From: Paludibacteraceae bacterium
Lineage (GTDB): Bacteria; Bacteroidota; Bacteroidia; Bacteroidales; Paludibacteraceae
Reading direction: 5' to 3'
Length of the DNA: 34,951 bases
Assembly: GCA_016938015.1 (NCBI GenBank)
Contig: JAFGVL010000089.1
Span: 1-34,951 of the forward strand
Positions 24,271-33,534 of the stretch are shown one piece after another. A model generated the notes under the pieces. The model saw nothing but the letters and a program-made list of their open reading frames with translations. It did no database searches and was not told where the DNA came from. Both the position numbers and the translations under genes were made by a program. Each line of letters starts with the position of its first letter. The first letter of the stretch is position 1.

Positions 24271-25701
24271 CTAATTCATTATTTTTATACTTTCTGTACC
24301 CACTCTTACTACATAAACCCCACGTGCAGGTAAGTTAACCGTTACTATTTCATTAGTGGCTGCTTGGTTGAAAATAGCAATACCTTGTATATTGTAAATA
24401 GCTACATTTTCTCCTGTAGTTATACCCGATATCACTGCTTTGCCGTTTTCTACAATTACCTTCATTTTGGTTAAGGTTGAATGAGGTAAACCAACGCCTG
24501 TAAAGTCGGAATAATATAAATCACTTAATTTGCTAAGTATCCATGTGCTTGAAGCAGTATCCCACGAATAATCAGTTACCTGAGTGAGTTTATAATAATA
24601 CCGTATTTCATTACCCCATGGATATATTAAATCTGTGTAATAAAAAGAGTTGTCGAAGAAATAATTTCTTTGTGTTTTAATTGTCCAAGTTTGATCGGTT
24701 GAATTCCATCTATAATAAATTTCTTGTGTTTTATTATTGTTTCCGTCGTAGATGTAGATATACTTATCGTAGTCTATATAAGCACTGCCATCCCAATTAG
24801 AACCAATACCTTGCGTGCAATTATTATTTACATCAAAAGTATATTCTCTTTTGTAAATGTTTTGAAAAATGGTGTCTGTTCCATTTGTCATGAAATAAAA
24901 TTCTTGTGTTTGATTGTTATTTGGATCGTAAGTATATTCGTACTTATTGGTGTTAAACCATTCAGAGGTATCATCATTCCAACTTTTAGTAACTTTCTTA
25001 ACACAGTTTCCATTTGCATCATAGTAGTAATTAACTAAATTAGCATTCTCCCAACCACTAGTATATGATGAATATCCATAATTAATAACTTGAGTAAAAT
25101 CATTGTTGATATTATATGAATAATCTACTTTCTCATACTCTAACCAATATGTTTCATCCCATACATACAACATGCGTTGGATACCATTACCATTAACATC
25201 ATACGTGTAGTTGTATTTTGAATAGTTTATCCAACAATTATCTGCACTAGACCACCTAGCAGTAATAGCTTGTGTTTGTTGGTTGTTGGCATTGTACGTT
25301 ATATCTTGTTTTGCATTACCTTCCCAAGTTTCAGTTGAACTACTCCAATTGTATATCACAGCTTGAGTCTTGTTATTATTCACATCATAAGAAAAGGTAT
25401 ATTTTGTTTTTTTTACCCAATTACTACTAACAGTAGATCTTGTAAAATACTCATCTATAAGTAAATTTCCCTTGGTATCGTAGGTGTAAATATCTTTACT
25501 AAGAGTTTGAACAAGACTATCATGTTTTTGTTTTACACCGGCAGAACGTAATTGTATGTTTGAACTTGAATGCTTATTAATATCCCATATTTGTTCAGCT
25601 TCAGAAATAGTGAACTTATCAGGAAGAGGTAATTTGTTAGTTTGTGCTGTTAATGTGAGAGTAAACATACACAACCATAAACCAAGCAAAGCTTTTTTCA
25701 T
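24271..25701 (-). CDS. Secreted repeat protein with T9SS C-terminal sorting domain
   Basis: The 476-residue protein has a signal peptide (MKKALLGLWLCMFTLTLTAQ) and then about nine units of 35-40 residues (about 70-390). Each unit has YxYTYDxNNNxTQ followed by a W-rich segment such as IYNWSSSTETWEG. These look like beta-hairpin repeats distantly similar to RHS/YD repeats; I do not recognise the exact family. The last 65 residues (KVIVENGKAVISGITTGENV to GVYVVRVGTESIKIMN) form a T9SS type A sorting domain, so the product is likely carried across the outer membrane. That tail is clearly homologous to the tail of the neighbouring LRR protein. The gene starts 35 bp after that gene, so co-transcription is likely. 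Confidence 0.8.
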   Translation of the reverse strand: MKKALLGLWLCMFTLTLTAQTNKLPLPDKFTISEAEQIWDINKHSSSNIQLRSAGVKQKHDSLVQTLSKDIYTYDTKGNLLIDEYFTRSTVSSNWVKKTKYTFSYDVNNNKTQAVIYNWSSSTETWEGNAKQDITYNANNQQTQAITARWSSADNCWINYSKYNYTYDVNGNGIQRMLYVWDETYWLEYEKVDYSYNINNDFTQVINYGYSSYTSGWENANLVNYYYDANGNCVKKVTKSWNDDTSEWFNTNKYEYTYDPNNNQTQEFYFMTNGTDTIFQNIYKREYTFDVNNNCTQGIGSNWDGSAYIDYDKYIYIYDGNNNKTQEIYYRWNSTDQTWTIKTQRNYFFDNSFYYTDLIYPWGNEIRYYYKLTQVTDYSWDTASSTWILSKLSDLYYSDFTGVGLPHSTLTKMKVIVENGKAVISGITTGENVAIYNIQGIAIFNQAATNEIVTVNLPARGVYVVRVGTESIKIMN

Positions 25702-25736
25702 AATAGTAAGTTATTTTAAATTAATAGTTAGCATTT

Positions 25737-27044
25737 CTAATACACCACCTTTATACTTTCACTACCCACCTTAACTACATACATATCATGTGTAGGTAAG
25801 CTTACGCGTACTGTTTCATAAGTGGCTGTTTGGTTGTAAATAGTGCTGCCTTGAAGGGTGTAAACGGTTATTGTTTCTCCTGTTGGTACACCTGAAAGTA
25901 TGGCTTGTCCGTTTTGAACTCCCACTTTGAAATTAGAATTAGTTGCATTGTTTACATCCGTTGGTAAATCTTCTACAATAGTTGTAAAATCTTTCCATTG
26001 ATCAGCAGCTTCATAGGCTGCTTTACTTCCAATAGGAACATGTAGCACACAAGTTGTTTTATTTACATTATAAAAAACATTTGTTGAAAAACTAAAATCA
26101 ATAGGAGTTGTAGCATAGGCATTGATAGCTGTTAAATTGGTGCAATTGGCAAAACCATAACTATCAATATAACCAACAGAAGCAGGAATAGAGATAGACG
26201 ATAAACCGGTACAACCATCAAAAGTGCTATTTAAAATTTGAAGAACACTTGAGGGAATAGTAATGGATGTTAAATTGATACAATTTCTAAAAGCCTCATT
26301 CGAAATTACAGTAACGGTTGACGGAATTGTGTAACTTCCGTTTTTGCTTGTTGGGCAGTGCAACAAAGCCCCAAATTTTGTAAATAAAACACCGTCGGCA
26401 CTATATAACTGAGTATTACTGGCATCTACGGTTATACTTGCTTTTGATCCACCAAAAACACTATTTCCCATATTAACAACACTTGCCGGAATATCTAACG
26501 AAGATAATGAGCTGCAATTTTTAAAGGCAACCCCTCCAATGCCTTCAACCGAAGTAGGGATATTGATGGATAATAAATTTTCGCAATTAATAAACGCACC
26601 CGGTCCAATTGCAGTAACATTAGCCGGAGTAGTAAAAGATGTTAGCCCTATACAATTTTCAAAAGCATAGTCTTTAATTTCAACGGTAGCTGTTGAAAGG
26701 GTTATTGAAAGCAAGTTTGTTTTTTGAGAAAAAGCCTCAAAAGGTATTGTATGTGCATTATATGTCATAGAAAATGATCCGAAAGTTCCTTCAGAACCCG
26801 TGTACTCTGCTATAGTAGTAGCACTTAAATCAATACTGGTTAATGCGGGCATTTCATCACGCATAGCTTTAAAATCTCGGGCATCAATAGTTCCTGTAAC
26901 TGTTAAAGAGGTAATTGTATCGATGGTTTGACCGGTTGTTGTAATTGCAGTTGTTAAACCTCCGGCAGTTGAATTTACGGTTATTGCATAAGAAACCAGT
27001 GAGATAAAAAAGCATAAGTTGAATAGTGCAAGTTTTTTGAACAT
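25737..27044 (-). CDS. BspA-type leucine-rich repeat protein with T9SS C-terminal sorting domain
   Basis: The 435-residue secreted protein has a signal peptide (MFKKLALFNLCFFISLVSYA). From about residue 105 to 320 it carries BspA-type LRR_5 repeats of about 23 residues, with consensus AFxNCxxLTSIxIPxSVxxIG (for example AFRNCINLTSITIPSSV). The segment TTCVLHVPIGSKAAYEAADQWKDFTTIVE is the usual end cap of such arrays. The last 65 residues (KVGVQNGQAILSGVPTGETI to MYVVKVGSESIKVVY) are a T9SS sorting domain. BspA relatives bind host or matrix proteins, but the ligand here is unknown. A good promoter lies at 27091-27120 and the YD-repeat gene follows after 35 bp. Confidence 0.88.
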   Translation of the reverse strand: MFKKLALFNLCFFISLVSYAITVNSTAGGLTTAITTTGQTIDTITSLTVTGTIDARDFKAMRDEMPALTSIDLSATTIAEYTGSEGTFGSFSMTYNAHTIPFEAFSQKTNLLSITLSTATVEIKDYAFENCIGLTSFTTPANVTAIGPGAFINCENLLSINIPTSVEGIGGVAFKNCSSLSSLDIPASVVNMGNSVFGGSKASITVDASNTQLYSADGVLFTKFGALLHCPTSKNGSYTIPSTVTVISNEAFRNCINLTSITIPSSVLQILNSTFDGCTGLSSISIPASVGYIDSYGFANCTNLTAINAYATTPIDFSFSTNVFYNVNKTTCVLHVPIGSKAAYEAADQWKDFTTIVEDLPTDVNNATNSNFKVGVQNGQAILSGVPTGETITVYTLQGSTIYNQTATYETVRVSLPTHDMYVVKVGSESIKVVY

Positions 27045-27090
27045 TTGTTTTTATTAAAAAGGTTAGATTTTTAATTTTATTGAAGAGCTA

Positions 27091-27120
27091 CAAATGTATG
27101 CAAAAATGTATATTCTACAA
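27091..27120 (-). promoter_or_regulatory. Promoter of the two T9SS cargo genes
   Basis: On the minus strand TTG (27118-27120) lies 19 bp before TACATTTG (27091-27098), close to the Bacteroidota consensus. The predicted leader is about 42 nt. Confidence 0.62.
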
Positions 27121-27171
27121 GTGTTTTTTGGGAGGGTAACATACAAAAAAGAAATTGTAACCAATAGTTTT

Positions 27172-29178
27172 TTAGAAATTATAACTGATTTTAAAAGTGA
27201 TAGTTCTTTGAGGCTGCCTGTATCGTCCTTCAAATAGATTGGCCGGATGATAATACTCTTGATTAAGTAGATTGCTCACTTTTAGTTGTAAATCGAACTT
27301 TTTTAAATCGAAGTAAGAAATACAGGTGTGAAAAAGTAGGGCATCATCTATAGTAGTATTGCCTGTATTAGGAATAATGTTAGGATTTTTTCTTTCGCCT
27401 ATATAGTTGGCTCGTAAGTTAAGTTTAAAATGCGAGTTAACAGCATATGTTAATCCTAAATTAGCTGTGTGCATAGATATTTCAGGGATGATAATACCAT
27501 CTTGCTCATATGAACTGGAGTAGGTGTAGTTGGCATAAATCTGTGTTTTTTTGAATGAATAGTTGCTGTAAACATCTATCCCGTAGGTGTTTAATTCATT
27601 TTTATTTATCCATCTGTTGCTATTGGTAGTGGTATCTTTTGTTAATTTGTTATCAATTAGGTTTTTATAAGCAGAAACTCCCAATAAAAGGTTGTTTTTA
27701 ATTACATAAGAACTGCTAAATTCCAACGAGTGCATTTTTTCGGGTTTTAAATTGCTATTGCCAATACCGTAATTGTAATCCCATGGTTTTGCGGCTCTAA
27801 AGGCATCGCCGTAAAGTAATTTTATGGTGAGTTGGTTGTTGTTAAATACCAATCCTGCTCGTGGTGTGAGTATTTGTTTGTAATAGCTGGAAAAATCATG
27901 ACGAAAGCCACCGGTAAAACAAAGTGATTTTAAAATTTTTACTTGTCCTTGCAGATAATAGCTAAATAGGTAATCTTTTATCATATTAGGGCTTTGAGGT
28001 CTTGGTGGTGGGGTGGTTTCCGAAACACTATTTGTTATCGAAAAACCATCTGATAATTGTTCAGCCTCTCCAACAATACCTCCTGTAATAATTAGATAAT
28101 CAGTAGCATAATAATTGAGCTGGTTTTCGAAGCCAATAAGTTGGTTTGGTCGGTAATATCCTACTTGAGTTCCCGAAGTTGTATCAGTAGCTTTTTCTAT
28201 ACTAAAAACAGTATTTGGTTGTACAGTTGCATTTCTATAATAAAGTGTTGCAAATTCTTTCCATTTTTCATGTTTGGTATTTGAATACTTTACAAAACCA
28301 TTTAGAAAAGCAATGTCCCATAAGGTGTTTTGGTCAAGATATTTTTCATCAATCGATTTATTGTAGGTGGTATTTGATGATTTTTTTTCTTGATATACAA
28401 TTCCGGCATCGAAATTTTTTATGTTAAGTTTCATGGATAATGATATGTCATTTTCAAAATTTTCCATGTCGTTGGTCCAATTATTATCTCCTTTTTCACC
28501 TCTTAAATCAGCTTTCTCAGAGGTTTTATACATACCGGAAATTGAATAACCGATATCTTTTTTCTCATGATAGTTGGTTAAGTTAAAATCGGCCATTGCA
28601 GTTTTAAAATTTCCGCCTAATATACTTACCTGATTTTTTTTGTTTTCTTTGGGATTTAGGGTAATAATATTGATAATGCCTGATAGTGCATTTGTGCCAT
28701 AAAGCGCAGATGCGGGTCCGTAAATAACTTCAATTCTATCAATAGTTGATAAGTTAAACTGACCGCCTGCATAAAAACCACCGGAATTTAATTCGTTAAT
28801 TTGAACGCCATCAACCAGCAGAAGTATTAAGTTGTTTTGATTTGGTGCCCCTCTCATAAATACATAACTGTTAAACCCAACGGTATTTCTGAATTGAAAT
28901 CCGGGTAAATCAGATAAGGCTTCTTCTAACGTAAAATAGCCGCGTTCTTTAATCTGTTCGGCAGTAATTACATGTACAGATGCCGCTGCGTCTTTAATCT
29001 GTTGTTGTGTTTTTGAGGCACTTACTATTTTTACATTTAGGAAATCATTTAATGGCATATTAAAAAGATCCTCAACTTTCAAGGAGTCTGAATCTTGAGA
29101 AAATAAGTTTGCACAATGCATTATCGCTACTAAGATTATTCCTAAATAGTGTAATTTTATTTTTTTTGTTAATAACAT
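27172..29178 (-). CDS. TonB-dependent outer membrane receptor
   Basis: The 668-residue protein has a leader (about 1-27, hydrophobic IILVAIMHCANLFSQ). An N-terminal segment SLKVEDLFNMPLNDFLNVKI precedes SASKTQQQIKDAAASVHVIT, and a plug domain follows (TLEEALSDLPGFQFR, FMRGAPNQNNLILLLVDGVQ, IDRIEVIYGPASALYGTNALSGIINIIT). A beta-barrel ends in FKISYNF with the terminal aromatic. The LFNMPL...V.SASK start is common in vitamin B12/siderophore/heme-type receptors, but no riboswitch or Fur-like box is visible, so the substrate is unknown. No SusD-like partner lies next to it and there is no SusC-type N-terminal extension. It stands alone between the T9SS genes and ribBA. Confidence 0.9.
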   Translation of the reverse strand: MLLTKKIKLHYLGIILVAIMHCANLFSQDSDSLKVEDLFNMPLNDFLNVKIVSASKTQQQIKDAAASVHVITAEQIKERGYFTLEEALSDLPGFQFRNTVGFNSYVFMRGAPNQNNLILLLVDGVQINELNSGGFYAGGQFNLSTIDRIEVIYGPASALYGTNALSGIINIITLNPKENKKNQVSILGGNFKTAMADFNLTNYHEKKDIGYSISGMYKTSEKADLRGEKGDNNWTNDMENFENDISLSMKLNIKNFDAGIVYQEKKSSNTTYNKSIDEKYLDQNTLWDIAFLNGFVKYSNTKHEKWKEFATLYYRNATVQPNTVFSIEKATDTTSGTQVGYYRPNQLIGFENQLNYYATDYLIITGGIVGEAEQLSDGFSITNSVSETTPPPRPQSPNMIKDYLFSYYLQGQVKILKSLCFTGGFRHDFSSYYKQILTPRAGLVFNNNQLTIKLLYGDAFRAAKPWDYNYGIGNSNLKPEKMHSLEFSSSYVIKNNLLLGVSAYKNLIDNKLTKDTTTNSNRWINKNELNTYGIDVYSNYSFKKTQIYANYTYSSSYEQDGIIIPEISMHTANLGLTYAVNSHFKLNLRANYIGERKNPNIIPNTGNTTIDDALLFHTCISYFDLKKFDLQLKVSNLLNQEYYHPANLFEGRYRQPQRTITFKISYNF

Positions 29179-29520
29179 GGGTTCAATAATTAGAATAAAA
29201 TTATCTTAGTAACAGACCAATTAAAGAAGCAAACATCAAACAGAAAGATTCATAAATTTTTCAGTAGATAAATATAGAATTTATTTTCCATTAAATTATA
29301 TTAAAATTAACACTTTTTTTAATGCACTATCTATTTTCTTCACAGATGTTTTAAAAGTAACTACTGCAGAAATTACTTTTCTGTTTGAACAGTAGCTGTA
29401 ATTATTTATAAATGGGATTGTTTATAGTGTTAACCTTTTTAGGGGGTAATCCATTATGTAAAAAGATGAAAAAAATCCTCCTTCTTTTAATTTGGAAGGA
29501 GGATTCATAAACACGTTTTA
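29179..29520. other. AT-rich intergenic region upstream of the TonB receptor gene
   Basis: These 342 bp carry no ORF I can support. The terminator of ribBA occupies 29470-29505. GATGTTTG on the minus strand at 29230-29237 is a one-mismatch -7 element that could serve the receptor gene. A CTACTG/CAGTAG pair near 29361-29395 could form a loose hairpin. I see no riboswitch motif. Confidence 0.4.
29470..29505 (-). terminator. Rho-independent terminator of ribBA
   Basis: On the minus strand AATCCTCCTTC pairs with GAAGGAGGATT (plus-strand arms 29474-29484 and 29495-29505) and is followed by Ts. It lies 15 bp past the stop. Confidence 0.88.
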
Positions 29521-30741
29521 TTATTTTGTATTTTTTAGATTATGACCCATTCGTTCTTTTTTAGTTTTCATGTAAAATTCGTTATAGGGATTGGTTGCAA
29601 TTTCGATTGGCACATTTTCTGAAACTTCCAGTCCGTAAGATTCCAAACCTATTCTTTTTATAGGATTGTTGGTCATTAAACGCATTTTACAAACTCCTAA
29701 TTCTCGCAGAATACTTGCTCCAACACCATAATCGCGTTCGTCGGCATTAAAGCCTAGGTGTATGTTGGCATCAACCGTATCCAAACCGTTTTCTTGTAGT
29801 TTATAAGCCGCAATTTTATTCATTAATCCAATACCTCTACCTTCTTGATTCATGTAAACCAGCACGCCTTTACCTTCTTTTTCAATCATTTGCATGGCTT
29901 TTTTTAGTTGTTCGCCACATTCGCAACGCATAGAATGAAAAATATCGCCGGTCATACACGAAGAGTGTACGCGAACAAGAATTGGTTCTCCTTTTTCCCA
30001 AGTACCTTTTATTAAGGCTACATGTTCCAGTCCGTTAGATAATTGTTTAAACGGAATTAAGTGAAACATGCCAAATTCTGTAGGCAAATTTACTTCTTCT
30101 CCTTTTTCAATGATAGATTCGTTTTTGAGTCGGTAAGCTATTAAATCTTTGATAGTAATTATTTTGATACTAAATTTTTCGGCAACTTTAATTAATTCGG
30201 GTAAGCGTGCCATTGTGCCGTCTTCGTTAATTATTTCAATCAGAGCTCCGGCCGGATACAGTCCGGATAATCGAGCCATATCTATTGTAGCTTCAGTATG
30301 TCCGGCACGTCGAAGCACACCTCTGGTTTTTGCTTTTAAAGGATTTACATGTCCCGGGCGTGCAAAATTTTCAGGTTTACTATTAGGGTCGGCTAATGCT
30401 TTAATAGTCATTGCTCTATCGTGCATTGAAACGCCTGTTGTGCAACCCAATCCTAATAAATCGATGGTTACGGTAAAAGGAGTTTCGTGTAATGATGTAT
30501 TGGCTGTGGTTTGCATCTCCAGTTCTAACTCATTGCATCGTTCTTCGCTAATAGGGGCGCATAATAAGCCACGTCCGTGGGTTATCATAAAATTGATTTT
30601 TTCCGGTGTAACTTTTTCTGCTGCGATGATAAAATCACCTTCATTTTCACGGTCTTCATCATCTACCACTATTAAGAATTTTCCTTCTTTGAAGTCAGCA
30701 ATACCCTCTTCTATGGTATTTATTTTAAAAGATGTATTCAT
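29521..30741 (-). CDS. ribBA: Bifunctional DHBP synthase / GTP cyclohydrolase II
   Basis: It supplies both precursors of riboflavin: 3,4-dihydroxy-2-butanone 4-phosphate from ribulose 5-phosphate, and the pyrimidine from GTP. The 406 residues hold RibB first ([16 protein letters not shown] near residue 25, [11 protein letters not shown], HEAxFTVT-like [25 protein letters not shown]), then RibA from about residue 205 ([20 protein letters not shown] with the zinc cysteines, [27 protein letters not shown]). All key motifs look intact. No FMN riboswitch is seen in front. The gene starts 5 bp after the lptF-like stop, so it is in that operon although the functions differ. Confidence 0.96.
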   Translation of the reverse strand: MNTSFKINTIEEGIADFKEGKFLIVVDDEDRENEGDFIIAAEKVTPEKINFMITHGRGLLCAPISEERCNELELEMQTTANTSLHETPFTVTIDLLGLGCTTGVSMHDRAMTIKALADPNSKPENFARPGHVNPLKAKTRGVLRRAGHTEATIDMARLSGLYPAGALIEIINEDGTMARLPELIKVAEKFSIKIITIKDLIAYRLKNESIIEKGEEVNLPTEFGMFHLIPFKQLSNGLEHVALIKGTWEKGEPILVRVHSSCMTGDIFHSMRCECGEQLKKAMQMIEKEGKGVLVYMNQEGRGIGLMNKIAAYKLQENGLDTVDANIHLGFNADERDYGVGASILRELGVCKMRLMTNNPIKRIGLESYGLEVSENVPIEIATNPYNEFYMKTKKERMGHNLKNTK

Positions 30742-30746
30742 TTTTT

Positions 30747-32219
30747 TTAATTTAAATTATTTTTTTTGAAAATAAACAAGAACCATTTTTTTATGTTGGT
30801 AAAAACTTTCACATAAGCTTCAGGGGTAAAAAGTGGTGAATCCATAGCCGCTTTGTAGGTAAAAAATATACCTATTGGTAATAAGCAGAAAGAACTGAGC
30901 CAAATTCCTTCCCATGGTTCCCAAACTCCTTCTCGTGCAAGTTTGTAGCCCGAAAAATCGATAACATAGTAAATAATAAAAAGGATAACCGAAACCACTA
31001 CCGGCATACCTAATCCTCCTTTACGAATAATAGCTCCTAAAGGTGCTCCGATGAAAAAGAAAATTAAGCAAGCAAAAGCCAAGGTAAATTTTTTGTGCCA
31101 TTCTATTTTATGTCGTATAAGCAAATAGCTGTGGCTACCTAAAAAAGCTTGACAATTGATCATATCCGAATGGTATAAATTAGCTTGTTGAATAGAGTAT
31201 TTAATGGCTTTTTCCATATCTTTTTTACGCAATGTAAAAAACAAAGAGTCGGTGTTAAACTGTTTTTTGTAACTGTTTGTTTCACTAAATATTTTTGTTT
31301 TAAAAATTTCTCTGTCAAAAAAATAATTATTTATAAACCGATTAGCATATTCTCTGTTCATGCTATCTGCTTGAACGGATAAGGAGTCTATTGTGTTTTG
31401 AAGTTGGTGTAAGTTTTTACTCATGTATTGATCTTGCAGTACATTTTCGTCAATACGGGTAAAGTTGGTGTTGAAATCGATGATAACTTCTTTTTCTGTA
31501 AAATTTTCTCTTCGATAAGGAATATTTTTGTTGTTATGGTAGTTTTGTTGGTGGTTGAGGTTTTCAAACGATTCGCCCGAGTACAACGAAAGCAGTAAAA
31601 AGGTTTTGTCGGCAGAGAGTTTTATGCGCGCAGAGTCGGCTACAGTAACCGATGCGTTGTTAAAGCCTTTGGTAAAATCATAAATCATTATATTTTTTAA
31701 TAATTTACGAGAAGGGTCTTTTTCTCTCACATAAATATTGTATCCGGTAATGCCCGAATAAAATTCTCCTTGCGGTATGTCTAATTCAGGAGATGTTTGC
31801 CGTAAAGAAAATATAAGCGACCACAATTTTTTTTGTGTAACAGGCAATACATCGTTCGAAAAGAAAAAAGCTCCTATACTAATGAATGAAATAAAGATAA
31901 GTAGCGATAACATAATTCTAAAAAGCGAAATGCCGGCAGCTTTCATGGCTGTTAGCTCCATTTTTTCGCCTAAATTACCAAAACTCATCAATGAAGCTAA
32001 AAGAATGGCTAAAGGTAGAGCCATGGGAACAATAGACAAAACAGCGTAGTAGAAAAATTCTAACAACACTTTTGTTTCTAATCCTTTACCTACTAATTCG
32101 CCTATGTGTTTCCAAAGAAACTGCATTAAGAAAATAAAGGTGCAAATAAAGAATGTAGCAAATAATACTTCTAAGAAGCGAAGAAATACGTATTTGTCTA
32201 TTTGTTTTATTACGGGCAT
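30747..32219 (-). CDS. LptF/LptG-family permease (lipopolysaccharide export)
   Basis: This is an inner membrane subunit of the Lpt ABC transporter that lifts lipopolysaccharide toward the outer membrane. The 490-residue protein starts [21 protein letters not shown] and has three membrane helices in the first 130 residues, a conserved turn [25 protein letters not shown] (the coupling region), a large periplasmic domain (about 130-370), and three helices at the C-terminal end ([25 protein letters not shown]). That is the YjgP/YjgQ architecture; the periplasmic part is longer than in E. coli (about 360 residues in total), as usual in Bacteroidota. Whether it is LptF or LptG cannot be told. A promoter element lies at 32242-32249. 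Confidence 0.93.
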   Translation of the reverse strand: MPVIKQIDKYVFLRFLEVLFATFFICTFIFLMQFLWKHIGELVGKGLETKVLLEFFYYAVLSIVPMALPLAILLASLMSFGNLGEKMELTAMKAAGISLFRIMLSLLIFISFISIGAFFFSNDVLPVTQKKLWSLIFSLRQTSPELDIPQGEFYSGITGYNIYVREKDPSRKLLKNIMIYDFTKGFNNASVTVADSARIKLSADKTFLLLSLYSGESFENLNHQQNYHNNKNIPYRRENFTEKEVIIDFNTNFTRIDENVLQDQYMSKNLHQLQNTIDSLSVQADSMNREYANRFINNYFFDREIFKTKIFSETNSYKKQFNTDSLFFTLRKKDMEKAIKYSIQQANLYHSDMINCQAFLGSHSYLLIRHKIEWHKKFTLAFACLIFFFIGAPLGAIIRKGGLGMPVVVSVILFIIYYVIDFSGYKLAREGVWEPWEGIWLSSFCLLPIGIFFTYKAAMDSPLFTPEAYVKVFTNIKKWFLFIFKKNNLN

Positions 32220-32241
32220 GTTTGTTTGTGAAATAAAACAA

Positions 32242-32249
32242 CAAAGTTA
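32242..32249 (-). promoter_or_regulatory. Promoter -7 element of lptF-ribBA
   Basis: The minus strand reads TAACTTTG (TAnnTTTG) 22 bp before the start codon at 32219. TTG at 32273-32275 is a possible -33 with slightly long spacing (23 bp). Confidence 0.55.
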
Positions 32250-32267
32250 AGGTAAAAATTTTTATGA

Positions 32268-32350
32268 ATGAACAATGAACAATGAAGAATGAAGAATGCC
32301 ATTCCGAAAAACGAAATGGCATTAATTGTTAACGCTTAATTATTAAACGC
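32268..32350. repeat. Two heptamer arrays around a 9-bp hairpin
   Basis: 32268-32298 consists of ATGAACA twice, ATGAAGA twice and a partial unit. A hairpin follows: AATGCCATT (32295-32303) with AATGGCATT (32315-32323). Then 32322-32350 has TTAATTG, TTAACGC, TTAATTA and TTAAACGC, reaching the stop codon of the START-like gene. The hairpin has no T run, so it is at most a weak terminator. Confidence 0.65.
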
Positions 32351-32734
32351 TTATAGTCCAATGTTTCTAAAAAGGTCTTTAATTTGTTTATCCCAAAGTA
32401 TTTTAACATCAGCTTGGTCTTCTTTATCGGCAAAATCGGTAATAATCAAAGCACCTTCGTCAGTAATTTCGTCTACTGTAATTTTAAATTCAAAATAACA
32501 TTTTTCGTTCAAGTCTTCTAACCATCGAAACCGTATAAAACTCCCCATTCGTATAGAGATAAGTTCTGCTTCTTGTGATGACTTTCCCCAAGTAAAAGTA
32601 TATATTTTGTCTTTAACTGTAACATTATCTGCAAACCAGTTTTCTAAACCGGTAGGAGTGCTTATAGTTTGCCACAATAAATTTAAAGAAGCCGTTTTGA
32701 TGTTGTATTCAATTTGAAATTTCTCTCTTGTCAT
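32351..32734 (-). CDS. START-like (SRPBCC superfamily) domain protein
   Basis: The 127-residue protein starts MTREKFQIEYNIKTASLNLLWQ. I chose the ATG at 32732-32734 because this N-terminus is the usual one; seven more codons are open upstream. It is a single helix-grip domain similar to AHSA1/START-like proteins of Bacteroidota: LxxWFADNVTVKDKIYTFTWG, then FRWLEDLNEKCYFEFKI and a C-terminal helix LWDKQIKDLFRNIG. Such proteins have a hydrophobic cavity, but the ligand and role are unknown. It lies 131 bp upstream of the lptF-like gene with hairpins and repeats between, so it is probably a separate unit. Confidence 0.82.
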   Translation of the reverse strand: MTREKFQIEYNIKTASLNLLWQTISTPTGLENWFADNVTVKDKIYTFTWGKSSQEAELISIRMGSFIRFRWLEDLNEKCYFEFKITVDEITDEGALIITDFADKEDQADVKILWDKQIKDLFRNIGL

Positions 32735-32841
32735 ATAAAAGTAAGTTTTTGGCAATATTACTATATTTTCTTATACAACAAGTGGTAATGTGAAAAAAAT
32801 TAACAAATAATTATTAACAATACCCTTATGGAGTACTGTAT

Positions 32842-32869
32842 TTATCATAAAATGAGTATTTTATGATAA
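32842..32869. other. Perfect 12-bp palindrome between cdd and the START-like gene
   Basis: TTATCATAAAAT (32842-32853) and ATTTTATGATAA (32858-32869) flank GAGT. No T run follows on either strand. It lies 8 bp past the cdd stop and about 110 bp upstream of the START-like start, so it may be a factor-dependent terminator or an operator. Confidence 0.5.
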
Positions 32870-32877
32870 GTTAAAAT

Positions 32878-33345
32878 TTATAAAGAAAAAGAGAGAGGAA
32901 GCAAATCTGATGCTTTTTTTAGCAGAAAAATTTCTTTTTTACCGTAAAGTAACAGTTCTATGTTTTGACCAAAACGAGTTTCGGTTTCTATCATAACTTG
33001 GCGGCATGCACCACAAGGCGAAATGGGTTTTGAGGTAAACTTTCCTTCTTGAAAAGCTGCAATAGCAATGGCTTTAACCGGGGTTTGAGGATATTGAGAA
33101 TTGGCATAAAATAGAGCAACCCGTTCGGCACAAAGTCCTGAAGGAAAGGCGCTGTTTTCTTGATTGTTACCTCCAATAATATTTCCATCGTTAAGTAAAA
33201 CGGCAGCACCTACCTGAAAATGAGAGTAAGGCGCATAAGCCAATTGAGTTTGTGCTTTGGCTGTTTGTATTAATTTTTGGTAACTGTCGGTTAACTTTTC
33301 ATAGTTAATTATGTGAATAATAAAGGTGTTTTTAATTTCGATCAT
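32878..33345 (-). CDS. cdd: Cytidine deaminase
   Basis: It deaminates cytidine and deoxycytidine to uridine and deoxyuridine in pyrimidine salvage. The 155-residue protein has the zinc deaminase motifs: NQENSAFPSGLCAERVAL with the zinc Cys and catalytic Glu in CAE, and SPCGACRQVM with two zinc Cys. Upstream, YAPYSHFQVGAAVLLNDG is the substrate-binding part. The length is typical of the tetrameric class with an extended N-terminus (about 20 residues before the usual start). The start at 33345 has a -7 element at 33396-33403. It is divergent from the glucosaminidase gene. Confidence 0.94.
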   Translation of the reverse strand: MIEIKNTFIIHIINYEKLTDSYQKLIQTAKAQTQLAYAPYSHFQVGAAVLLNDGNIIGGNNQENSAFPSGLCAERVALFYANSQYPQTPVKAIAIAAFQEGKFTSKPISPCGACRQVMIETETRFGQNIELLLYGKKEIFLLKKASDLLPLSFSL

Positions 33346-33395
33346 AGTTTATAAAAAGGTTTACTTATAGTGTAATTCATCTTAATTGTTGATAA

Positions 33396-33442
33396 CAAAG
33401 ATATAAAAGTATCCTATTCTTTTTAAAGAAATTTTATTTTTG
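33396..33442. promoter_or_regulatory. Divergent promoter region for cdd and the glucosaminidase gene
   Basis: On the minus strand TATCTTTG (33396-33403) serves cdd with a leader of about 46 nt. On the plus strand TATTTTTG (33435-33442) serves the glucosaminidase gene with a leader of about 87 nt. Neither has a good -33 TTTG. Confidence 0.5.
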
Positions 33443-33534
33443 CAGTATAAATGTAAGGTAAGATGTTTGCGTCTTTGTAATTACCTTACATAAATTTATA
33501 CAAACTCATTCAAGCTAAATTAAATGTTATTCGG

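Noticed and set aside
30742-30746. FMN riboswitch upstream of ribBA
   Set aside because: Only 5 bp separate ribBA from the lptF-like gene, and no conserved RFN blocks are seen upstream of the lptF-like gene either.
30149-30769. 206-codon plus-strand ORF inside ribBA
   Set aside because: It lies wholly antisense to the conserved RibB domain and encodes nothing recognisable.
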